Assembly (NCBI GenBank): GCA_003565055.1
Contig: PXDM01000068.1
Coordinates: forward strand, 1-6,395
Direction of reading: 5' to 3'
DNA from: Paracoccaceae bacterium
GTDB lineage: Bacteria > Pseudomonadota > Alphaproteobacteria > Rhodobacterales > Rhodobacteraceae
DNA: 6,395 nt
The notes below the pieces were generated by a model. The model saw nothing but the letters and a program-made list of their open reading frames with translations. It was not told where the DNA came from and did not search any database. Positions 1 to 5,678 of this stretch are shown piece after piece. Position 1 is the stretch's first letter. The number at the start of each line of letters is the position of its first letter. The position numbers and the translations under genes were made by a program.

Positions 1-717
1 ACAGCCTGCATCCAGCGCGTGCGTGAAGTGAAATCCGAGGCCGAGATCGACAAGATCCGCGCGTCTTGTGCCATCGCGGGCAGGGCTTTCGCGCGCGTGC
101 CGGAGTTCGCGCAGGCGGGGCGGCCGCTTGCCAATGTGTTCCGCGACTTCCAGTTCGCGCTTTTGTCCGAAGATGCGGATTGGGTCAGCTATGTCGCGGG
201 CGGTGCGGGGCCTGATGGCTATGGCGATGTGATCTCACCCGCAGGCGCGGCTCCATTGCAGCACGGTGATGTGTTGATGCTGGATACGGGCGCGGTGAAA
301 TACGGGTATTTCTGCGATTTCGACCGAAATTTCGCAATTGGTCCGGCCTCGGACATAGCGCGGCGGGCGCATGCAGCACTCTGGCACACGACCGAGGACG
401 CCTTGACCGCGTTGCGCCCCGGCATGCTGGCGCGCGATGTGCATGATCTGCTGTCGCGCGGGCTGGAGCGGCGCGGCATGACACCCGGCGGGGGGCGACT
501 GGGGCATGGGTTGGGGATCACGCTGACCGAATGGCCCTCCTTCACGCCGCTGGACGAAACACCTCTGCGCGCGGGCATGGCCCTGGCGCTGGAGCCGGGA
601 TGCATGACGGCTGACGGCCGGATCATGGTGCATGAGGAGAATATCGTCTTGCGCGACACTGGCCCGGAACTCTTGTCGCCACGCGCGCCCGAGGATTTGC
701 CGGAGATCGGGATATGA
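1..717 (+). CDS. M24-family metallopeptidase (Xaa-Pro peptidase-like), 5' end outside window
   Basis: The reading frame is open from the first base, so the true start lies upstream; GTG at 19 is internal. Only the C-terminal pita-bread catalytic domain is present (about 238 residues). Family members are usually near 380-400 residues, so a creatinase-type N-terminal domain of roughly 150 residues is probably cut off. Counting the valine at nt 19 as residue 1, all five expected metal ligands are visible: D89 in MLDTG, D100 in the DxxR pattern CDFDR, H163 in GHGLG, E192 in LEPG and E206 in HEEN. This supports an active dinuclear metallohydrolase of the aminopeptidase P/prolidase/creatinase group, cytoplasmic by family. 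The substrate cannot be assigned. Ectoine hydrolases (EutD/DoeA) are relatives, but as I recall they lack these ligands. The stop overlaps the next gene's start, so the two are probably cotranslated. Confidence 0.9.
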   Translation, partial: TACIQRVREVKSEAEIDKIRASCAIAGRAFARVPEFAQAGRPLANVFRDFQFALLSEDADWVSYVAGGAGPDGYGDVISPAGAAPLQHGDVLMLDTGAVKYGYFCDFDRNFAIGPASDIARRAHAALWHTTEDALTALRPGMLARDVHDLLSRGLERRGMTPGGGRLGHGLGITLTEWPSFTPLDETPLRAGMALALEPGCMTADGRIMVHEENIVLRDTGPELLSPRAPEDLPEIGI

Positions 718-1445
718 GCGCGTTCCCCTACGCGCTGCAAGAGGATGACTTGCCCCGGCTTGGTCTGATCGTCCTGCAGGTCGATGAAACCATCGAGGGT
801 GATTTCCGTCGCCTGTTCCCTGCGCATGTCGCGCGGCTGCATGTGACCCGCGTGCCCTCGGGCGCGGACCTCACGCCCGCGAGTATTGCGCAGATGAAAA
901 GCGCCTTGCCCGATGCGGCCCGTCTGCTGCCTGCGCCACAGCCGCTGGACGTCGTGGGCTATGCCTGCACTTCGGGCACCACACTGATCGGCGCGGATCG
1001 CGTGCGCGATCTGGTGACAGGGGCCGTGCAGACAAGGGCGGTGACCGATCCGCTGAGCGCCGCACTCGCCCAATGCCGCAGCCGCGGGGTGGCGCGGCTG
1101 GGGATCGTTTCGCCCTATATCGCCTCTGTGGCCGAACCGATCCGGGCTGCATTTGAAGCAGGGGGTATTGCCGTGCCTGACATGCTGTCTTTTGGCGAAC
1201 AGATCGAGGCCAGAGTGGCCCGCATCGCGCCACGCTCCATCGCCGATGCCGCCCGCAGTTTGACGCAGCGCAGCAAGCTCGACGCGGTCTTCCTGTCCTG
1301 CACCAATCTGCGCACATTGGATATTCTGGCCCCATTGTCCGAAGAGCTTGGCCTTCCCGTGCTCAGCTCAAACCAGTGCCTTGCGGCGCAGATGGCCGCT
1401 TTGGCGAAGATAGTGCCCGCGCCGGTTGATGCTGCGCTTGAATAA
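714..1445 (+). CDS. Asp/Glu racemase superfamily enzyme (maleate isomerase / EutA / arylmalonate decarboxylase-like)
   Basis: This 243-residue protein has the length and motif order of the maleate isomerase/arylmalonate decarboxylase branch. An N-terminal strand reads RLGLIVLQ (about 15-22). A first active-site cysteine lies in YACTSGTT (C85), and a second lies in FLSCTNLRT (C196). Family members with two cysteines use them as an acid/base or nucleophile pair for racemisation or cis-trans isomerisation; decarboxylases keep only the second. Both are present, so an isomerase or racemase is more likely than a decarboxylase. EutA of ectoine utilisation is a related protein, but no other ectoine gene is visible. 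The ATG at 714 overlaps the TGA of the upstream peptidase (ATGA), which indicates translational coupling and a shared pathway, perhaps hydrolysis of an amide or peptide-like compound followed by isomerisation of an acid. That pathway is inference. No signal peptide is seen. Confidence 0.85.
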   Translation: MSAFPYALQEDDLPRLGLIVLQVDETIEGDFRRLFPAHVARLHVTRVPSGADLTPASIAQMKSALPDAARLLPAPQPLDVVGYACTSGTTLIGADRVRDLVTGAVQTRAVTDPLSAALAQCRSRGVARLGIVSPYIASVAEPIRAAFEAGGIAVPDMLSFGEQIEARVARIAPRSIADAARSLTQRSKLDAVFLSCTNLRTLDILAPLSEELGLPVLSSNQCLAAQMAALAKIVPAPVDAALE

Positions 1446-1838
1446 CGGCCTGACCAGCCATCGGGTTTTTGACCTGACATCTCCCAAAAACTATCGAGAT
1501 GGTCGACCGCGAGCGGCCGGTGAGCCAATGGAACGCATTGAACCGGGCAGTCACGGCCTTCATGGCACGGCTCAGGCCATTCCCGGCTCTCGGTTCTGGG
1601 GCTGCGGGGCAGAGCGGATCTGCCCTCGGGACTCAGGGCGATGCCGAACAGCGCGCCCCGCTGATGGAGTTCGACCCGATCCATGGCCGATGTGACGTGC
1701 GAATTCCAACGGATCGGAGTGCTCCAACTGGTTTGATCCAATTTTGCGCCAGTCTGCCTGAAATCACATCAAAATTCTGCTCAATAAGAAAATAATATTC
1801 ACCTAGGGATATTTTATGTTTGAGAGTCTCATATTTTA

Positions 1839-1854
1839 TGGCAGATTTTTTGCT
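1839..1854 (+). promoter_or_regulatory. Sigma-54 (RpoN) promoter for the Amt-like gene
   Basis: The sequence TGGCAGATTTTTTGCT fits the sigma-54 consensus TGGCACG-N4-TTGCW. GG (1840-1841) and GC (1852-1853) are in the exact required spacing, with TGGCA at -24 and TTGCT at -12. Transcription would start about 12 bases downstream of the -12 GC, near 1865, giving a leader of about 100 nt before ATG 1966. RpoN promoters driven by NtrC are the usual control of amt genes in proteobacteria, so position and function agree. I could not identify a convincing NtrC enhancer site upstream. Confidence 0.75.
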
Positions 1855-1954
1855 GTCCCGTGCTGTATCCGGCCATTTTGGGACCAATGAAAGGACCAGT
1901 TCCGATGCGGTCTGCATGGCAGCGCCGGTGCGGGTTGTCCAATCACCTCGGAAC

Positions 1955-1959
1955 AGGAG
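1955..1959 (+). promoter_or_regulatory. Ribosome binding site fixing the Amt-like start
   Basis: AGGAG lies 6 nt before ATG 1966, ideal spacing. It establishes that the palindrome at 1987-2013 is inside the coding sequence rather than in the leader. Confidence 0.85.
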
Positions 1960-1965
1960 AGGGAT

Positions 1966-3336
1966 ATGTCACTTGACCTAAGCACCATTCAGGCTGACCA
2001 GGTCAGCCTGAATTCACTGGTGCAGAATCTTGTCTATGCGTCGGGCACAGTCGGCGCGATCATGGTTGTTGTCGGGCTGCTGATGATCGACGCGGGCACG
2101 ACACGGCACAAGAACCTGCTGACTTCGACCATCGAGAAGCTGATGGGCTTCTTCATCGGTTTCGCGGTCTATTTCGGGATTGGCTTCGCCTTTTGGGCGG
2201 CGCAATATTACATCATCGAAGAGGCCACGCTGAGCGATTCCATCGCCGATTGGTGGCTGGGTGGCGGCATGGCGAATGCGCGCGCGCATGAAGTGCCGGG
2301 GGATGTATTTCCGGGGCTCAACACCTTCCAGATCTTCGTCTTTTTCCTTGCCTGCTTTGCCGGGATCATCAATGTTCTGCTGCATTTCGCGGTGGCCGAG
2401 CGGATCAAGGCGGCGGCCTATTTCGTGCTTTGTGTGGCCGCCACGCTGGTTTCTTCACTGCTGAGCTGGGCGACTTGGGGATCGGTCGGGCCGCTGACCA
2501 ATCCGGGCTTTCATGACTTCTTCGGGGTGGGCTTCGTTTATCTGTTCCCGGCAGGCATGGCGCTGGTGCTGGTGCCACGGCTGGGCACGCGTCCGGGCAT
2601 GTTCGCACCCCACCCAAAAGTGCCGAGCTACAATGCGCCGAGCATCGGATTGGCCGCGACCGGCTTGATGACGATCTTCGCGGCGCTGCCGATGGTGATC
2701 CTGTCATGCCTTTTCTTCTTCGACCCGGAAGCGCTGGCCGTGTCGGTGACGATGGCCAATACCTCGGTCGGGATCGCGTTCAACAATTACGGGCTGGCCT
2801 GGGCGGGAGGCGCGCTCTCGGGGCTGGTCATCGCCTATTGGACACGCAGCTATTCCTATGCCTTGCTCGGGCCGCTTGCAGGCTATGTCGCAGGGGCGTC
2901 GGGATTCGATGTCTATCTGCCCTGGCAGATGTTCCTCGTAGCACTTGGTGCGCCTTTCGTGGCCTGGGGGGTCTATTCGGCAACGCTCAAGCGCGGGCTT
3001 GACGAGCACAAGCTCTTCCCGCTGTTCCTGGGGGCGGGGTCTTACGGGCTGGTGATGCTGGGCGTCTTTCAGGCAGGCACCCCGCGCGGGGGGTATCTCG
3101 GCATCGAGGAAGGCATCTACGCATTCCAGCACGGGCAGATCGGGATTGTCATGCAGGTTGTCGGTGTGCTCGCATGTCTTGGGGCCGGGGCGCTGACGGC
3201 GCTGGTTGTGGGCGGTATCCTGGAGAAGACTATCGGGCTGCGGGTCAGCGAGGAGGCGCAGGCCGACGGGCTCGACGCGCAGAACTGGGATGTGCGCTAC
3301 GACGAAGGCGCGCTGGTGCTGGACCCGGCTGAGTGA
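1966..3336 (+). CDS. Divergent Amt/Mep/Rh-family ammonium transporter homologue without twin pore histidines
   Basis: This 456-residue polytopic inner-membrane protein has about eleven hydrophobic segments. Amt hallmarks are GLLMIDAGTTRHKN (37-50), FQIFVFF (121-127), AVAER (142-146), SWATWG (167-172) and HDFFG (183-187; D184 matches the structural Asp160 of AmtB). The C-terminal regulatory tail GLRVSEEAQADGLD (424-437), where GlnK/PII-type proteins dock in the family, is also typical. By hand alignment the first pore histidine (AmtB His168, in VVHINAG) falls at Y192 in FVYLFPAG, and the second (His318, in GVHGVCG) at F354 in PLFLGAG. The conserved Asp before the second histidine falls at K349. 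Ammonium transport is therefore not assured; a methylated amine or another substrate, or a sensory role, is possible. A good AGGAG site precedes ATG 1966, a sigma-54 promoter lies upstream, and an intrinsic terminator follows, so it is probably monocistronic. Confidence 0.85.
   Translation: MSLDLSTIQADQVSLNSLVQNLVYASGTVGAIMVVVGLLMIDAGTTRHKNLLTSTIEKLMGFFIGFAVYFGIGFAFWAAQYYIIEEATLSDSIADWWLGGGMANARAHEVPGDVFPGLNTFQIFVFFLACFAGIINVLLHFAVAERIKAAAYFVLCVAATLVSSLLSWATWGSVGPLTNPGFHDFFGVGFVYLFPAGMALVLVPRLGTRPGMFAPHPKVPSYNAPSIGLAATGLMTIFAALPMVILSCLFFFDPEALAVSVTMANTSVGIAFNNYGLAWAGGALSGLVIAYWTRSYSYALLGPLAGYVAGASGFDVYLPWQMFLVALGAPFVAWGVYSATLKRGLDEHKLFPLFLGAGSYGLVMLGVFQAGTPRGGYLGIEEGIYAFQHGQIGIVMQVVGVLACLGAGALTALVVGGILEKTIGLRVSEEAQADGLDAQNWDVRYDEGALVLDPAE
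1987..2013. repeat. Perfect 27-bp palindrome in the 5' coding region of the Amt-like gene
   Basis: The left arm ATTCAGGCTGACC (1987-1999) and right arm GGTCAGCCTGAAT (2001-2013) are exact 13-bp inverted complements around a single A at 2000. It covers codons 8-16, which encode the variable N-terminal segment before the first membrane helix. As DNA it has the form of a dimeric-regulator operator. As RNA it would fold into a stem of about 12 bp starting 21 nt after the start codon's first base, placed to influence translation initiation or early elongation. Which of these applies, if either, cannot be told from sequence alone. Confidence 0.9.
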
Positions 3337-3343
3337 GCGCACG

Positions 3344-3373
3344 GCCCCCGGTGTCACACCGGGGGCTGTTTGC
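3344..3373 (+). terminator. Rho-independent terminator after the Amt-like gene
   Basis: A perfect 10-bp GC-rich stem (GCCCCCGGTG at 3344-3353 with CACCGGGGGC at 3357-3366) closes a TCA loop and is followed by TGTTTG. Three more weaker pairs (A-T, C-G, G-T) extend the base to 3341 and 3369. It begins 7 nt after the TGA at 3336 and separates the Amt-like gene from the downstream regulator. The U tract is short, so termination may be incomplete. Confidence 0.85.
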
Positions 3374-3406
3374 TGCCCCCGCGCATCTGTTTCTGGGGCG
3401 CCAAAC

Positions 3407-3434
3407 TTGTGCATTCTGCCTCGCATTGTATAGA
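3407..3434 (+). promoter_or_regulatory. Possible sigma-70-type promoter for the GntR regulator
   Basis: TTGTGC (3407-3412) and TATAGA (3429-3434) are separated by 16 nt between the upstream terminator and the regulator. The match is moderate. If correct, transcription would start near 3441, which would favour ATG 3463 over ATG 3448 as the start of the regulator. Confidence 0.35.
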
Positions 3435-3447
3435 GGGCCGCGAGAGT

Positions 3448-4182
3448 ATGGTGGGAATGCACATGGCGAGCAGACTGGATGCCGAACTGATTTCCGGCCA
3501 CGCGGTCGGAGGCACGGTGCAGGTCGTGATCGACACGCTTTTCGCCAAGATCAAGGCCGAGGATTATCCCGCCGATACGCGCCTGCCGAGCGAGCGCGCA
3601 CTGGCCGCAGACCTTGGTGTATCTCGCAACACTGTGCGCGAGGCGCTGGATGTGCTGGAAAGCCACAAGATCATCCGGCGGCGTGCGGGCAGCGGCAGTT
3701 TCGTGATCTGGCGCGCGCGGGCTGCGCAAGAGGATGACGCCGACAGCCTCGCCGCGCGTACCAGCCCGCTCGATCATCTGGTCATGCGCAGCATCATCGA
3801 GCCTGAAATGGTGCGGCTGGCCACGATCAATTTCACGCCGCGCGAGCTTGATGCGCTGGCGGCCATCGTCTCGCGCATCGAGCGGGTGCGCACCGATATC
3901 GGGGATTTCATGGCGGCGGAGGAAGAGCTTTACCGCACCATCGCCGAAGGCACGCGCAATCCTCTGCTGAGTGCCTGCCATGAGCTGACCCTGTCTGTCG
4001 CACGCCAGAATTTCCGCAGGGCGCTGATGCGCCGGCATCTGACGCCGGACCGGATCCGCGACTATCAGCGGCGCTACAACACGCTGTTCAACGCCATGGC
4101 TGCGCGCGATGTCGAAGCCGCCGTGGAGTTCATCAAGCTGCATCTGATCGAGGAACAGAAGCTGCTCTTGTTCGAGGGCTGA
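3448..4182 (+). CDS. GntR-family transcriptional regulator, FadR subfamily (FCD domain)
   Basis: This 244-residue cytoplasmic DNA-binding protein has a winged helix-turn-helix at about residues 24-86; RLPSERALAADLGVSRNTVREAL and the wing RRRAGSGSFV are the classic GntR signature. A helical FCD ligand domain spans about 105-235. FCD domains of the metal-binding type carry Asp plus three His. By hand alignment these fall at E158, Y162, Y210 and H232, so only the last histidine remains; the effector is probably bound without the usual metal. ATG 3448 has AGAGGG 10 nt upstream. ATG 3463 (239 residues) has GGTGGGA at better spacing and fits the possible promoter, so the start is uncertain. The gene sits between the Amt-like gene and the convergent binding-protein gene. 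It is a candidate local regulator of the Amt-like gene, the binding protein or tmm, but its targets are not shown by the sequence. Confidence 0.9.
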   Translation: MVGMHMASRLDAELISGHAVGGTVQVVIDTLFAKIKAEDYPADTRLPSERALAADLGVSRNTVREALDVLESHKIIRRRAGSGSFVIWRARAAQEDDADSLAARTSPLDHLVMRSIIEPEMVRLATINFTPRELDALAAIVSRIERVRTDIGDFMAAEEELYRTIAEGTRNPLLSACHELTLSVARQNFRRALMRRHLTPDRIRDYQRRYNTLFNAMAARDVEAAVEFIKLHLIEEQKLLLFEG

Positions 4183-4200
4183 GCGCGCGTCAATGCGCTC
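4181..4200. terminator. Possible weak bidirectional hairpin between convergent genes
   Basis: GAGCGC (4181-4186) and GCGCTC (4195-4200) form a 6-bp stem with an 8-nt loop filling the 18-bp gap between two convergent stop codons. No T tract is evident on either strand. Its location suits a shared transcription end, but the structure is weak. Confidence 0.3.
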
Positions 4201-5499
4201 TCACGGAGCCAGGCGCGGCGCGAGCGGCAAGGCTTCGGGCGCTTGGGCGAGGCGTTGCGACCAGAGCTGACCAAGCGCGGACATCTCGTCGAAAAGAACA
4301 TCCTCATGCGCGGCCAGCCAGTCGGGCACGGAGCCGAACGCGACGATGCGGGCCTTGCTGTCCTCAATGCGGACCACGGGCCAGTCGCCGACAAGTGCGT
4401 TGTCGATGCCAAAGAGCCGCGCGCCCCACCATTGCGCCGGCCCGAAAGCATGCGCAGCCTCGCCCATCTGGCGCATCGCGGCCATGACAGAAGCACTGGC
4501 CAGAGTGCCGACCTTTTCGACTGCCGCGAGCCAGATGTCGAGGATGGCCGGATACTCCCAACTCACCGCGCTCCATGTGCCCGGAAAGCGGCGCTGGTAT
4601 TCCGAGTAGAAGAGGCTGGGCTGGTTGAAGAAGAACGCTTTTTCCGCCAGCGCCGGGTCGTCGAAATCGGGGAACTGAAACAGCGTGCCTTCCATGAACT
4701 CCGCCGAGGTGCGGGCGATCAGGCGGTCATATTGGTCCATCGTGCAGGACAGGATCGTGCCTGTGAAGCCCTGCGCATGGGCGTATTCGGTCATCGCATG
4801 GACCATCGGGGTGTAGCTGGTGCACCAGCAGAGCACATCGGCACCGGAGTCGAGCATCGGCTGGACGATCGTGGCCACATCGTGATGCGCCGGATCATAC
4901 TGGATCTCGGCACAGGTCTGAAGCCCCGCGGCCTTGATCGCGGCGCGGTAGGTGGCGAGCGAGGGCAGGCCGAGCGCGTCGCGCTGGCTACACAGCGCCA
5001 CCTTGCGCAGATGCGGTTGCTCGCGCGCCAGCCAAGCGACGCCGGTGACGTTATAGACCGGGTGGACCTCGGCGGGGGCGATCAGGTAGCGCGTGTCGGG
5101 CGAGAGGTCGCTGGGCAGCAGGGTCGAGGTCAGCACCTTGTGTTCGGTCAGAAACGGGCGCACGGCGTTGAAGCTGTCGCCGCCAAGCATCATCAGGAGC
5201 GCCACACCGTCCGACTGGACCAATTTGCGTGCACCTTCGAGGGCCTGATCGGGCGCATAGCCACAATCTTCGGCCGAGATGCGGACCCTGTAGCGGCGGC
5301 CCGCGATCAGAGCGCCGCCTGCAGCGTTGAGCCAATCCTCCCAGATCTGGCAGCCCCGAAGCCCCGGCAAGCCCCAGGATTCGGCTGCGCCCGACAGCGG
5401 CACGAGCATGCCGATGCGGATTTCCTCGGACATGCCGACGCGCAGGGCAGGCAGCAGGCTGCGCATGGCGATCTGATGGGCGAAACTCGGGCCGGTCAT
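4201..5499 (-). CDS. Type I periplasmic-binding-protein-fold ligand-binding protein (Leu/Ile/Val- or AmiC-like) lacking a signal peptide
   Basis: From ATG 5499 the protein has 432 residues. RIGMLVPLSG (28-37) is the first strand of the LivJ/UrtA/AmiC receptor fold. It is followed by the helix GLRGCQIWEDWLNAAGG, the strand RVRISAEDCGYAPDQALEGARKL (split across the first lobe) and the second-lobe segment SGADVLCWCTSYTPM, in the usual family order. An in-frame TAG four codons upstream bounds the gene. ATG 5466 (421 aa) and ATG 5433 (410 aa) are alternative starts, and none has a clear Shine-Dalgarno site. No start choice gives a hydrophobic signal core or a lipobox. No permease or ATPase gene lies beside it. 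A cytoplasmic sensor like AmiC is therefore possible; an exported protein with a misjudged start is the alternative. The ligand is unknown; a nitrogenous compound is inferred only from the neighbours. It is transcribed divergently from tmm. Confidence 0.85.
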   Translation of the reverse strand: MTGPSFAHQIAMRSLLPALRVGMSEEIRIGMLVPLSGAAESWGLPGLRGCQIWEDWLNAAGGALIAGRRYRVRISAEDCGYAPDQALEGARKLVQSDGVALLMMLGGDSFNAVRPFLTEHKVLTSTLLPSDLSPDTRYLIAPAEVHPVYNVTGVAWLAREQPHLRKVALCSQRDALGLPSLATYRAAIKAAGLQTCAEIQYDPAHHDVATIVQPMLDSGADVLCWCTSYTPMVHAMTEYAHAQGFTGTILSCTMDQYDRLIARTSAEFMEGTLFQFPDFDDPALAEKAFFFNQPSLFYSEYQRRFPGTWSAVSWEYPAILDIWLAAVEKVGTLASASVMAAMRQMGEAAHAFGPAQWWGARLFGIDNALVGDWPVVRIEDSKARIVAFGSVPDWLAAHEDVLFDEMSALGQLWSQRLAQAPEALPLAPRLAP

Positions 5500-5678
5500 G
5501 GTAAAGGTCTAGCACAGGCGCCGCCACGTGGAACGGCATTTTCTCGGTCGTATGGTGAAATTTGGTTTCCCTTGATGAAAATTTGTTGACAGATTGGGCG
5601 TGACTGGCGCAGCTTTGGTACAGCCGGGATGTAGGATTGGTCCTCCCGATCCCCTGCCCCGCCAACACGGAGCGTCAC
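5500..5678. promoter_or_regulatory. Divergent control region between the binding-protein gene and tmm
   Basis: This 179-bp region must carry the signals for both flanking genes. Visible elements are an 8-bp palindrome CCACGTGG (5524-5531) with GCCG before it and CGGC shortly after; two near-identical AT-rich segments, TGAAATTTGGT (5556-5566) and TGAAAATTTGTT (5576-5587), starting 20 bp apart; a perfect -35 hexamer TTGACA (5586-5591) on the tmm strand without a convincing -10 at 16-18 bp; and three copies of TTGGT (5562, 5615, 5637). The AT-rich direct repeat on one helical face next to a -35 element looks like an activator site. No individual assignment is secure. Confidence 0.5.
5669..5672 (+). 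promoter_or_regulatory. Ribosome binding site of tmm
   Basis: GGAG lies 6 nt upstream of ATG 5679 and supports this start, which also fits the family N-terminus (FAD motif at residues 10-15). Confidence 0.8.

Larger units (their letters stand above)
1446..1965. other. 520-bp intergenic region, no convincing gene
   Basis: No frame here gives a recognisable protein. The short open frames (up to about 98 codons forward and 94 codons reverse from 1917 to 1633) lack good ribosome binding sites and family motifs. The left part (1446-1740) has the GC content of the neighbouring genes and could be a decayed gene or insertion remnant, but I recognise nothing in it. The stretch 1740-1850 is clearly AT-rich and contains the sigma-54 promoter annotated separately. 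Small dyads are visible: GTTTTTG (1465-1471) with CAAAAAC (1485-1491), and GGAG/CTCC at 1716-1725 inside a wider GGATC (1711-1715) / GATCC (1735-1739) pair. The segment GTCTGCCTGAA (1752-1762) matches one arm of the palindrome in the next gene at 10 of 11 bases. Confidence 0.6.

Noticed and set aside
1..717. DMSP lyase DddP, an M24-fold enzyme common in Roseobacters
   Set aside because: As I recall, DddP carries a DTD metal motif, while this protein has DTG and the standard five-ligand peptidase set.
219..1073. Reverse-strand open frame of 284 codons
   Set aside because: It is antisense to the M24 and racemase genes, both of which show intact active-site motifs; it is composition-driven.
1465..1491. 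Hairpin GTTTTTG/CAAAAAC as terminator of the racemase operon
   Set aside because: The 7-bp stem is AT-rich with a 13-nt loop and no following T tract, so it is too weak to call.
1115..1741. Reverse-strand open frame of 208 codons reaching into the intergenic gap
   Set aside because: Half of it is antisense to the racemase gene, and the remainder matches no family I recognise; there is no ribosome binding site. A faint transposase-like look could not be supported.
3395..3410. Second sigma-54-like site before the GntR gene
   Set aside because: The spacing fits, but the essential -12 GC is GT and the first T of the -24 element is missing.
2704..4143. Reverse-strand open frame of 479 codons spanning the Amt-like gene end and the GntR gene
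   Set aside because: It lies antisense to two well supported genes and across an intrinsic terminator. Its residue composition (rich in Arg, His, Gln, Asp) is typical of a shadow frame in GC-rich DNA, and it has no family motifs.
4243..5589. Forward open frame of 448 codons antisense to the binding-protein gene
   Set aside because: The reverse strand encodes a clear binding-protein fold; this frame is His/Arg/Gly-rich with no motif and is explained by codon bias on the other strand.
5604..5620. Sigma-54-like TGGCGCA-N4-TGGTA before tmm
   Set aside because: The -12 element lacks GC at the required position; only the -24 half matches.
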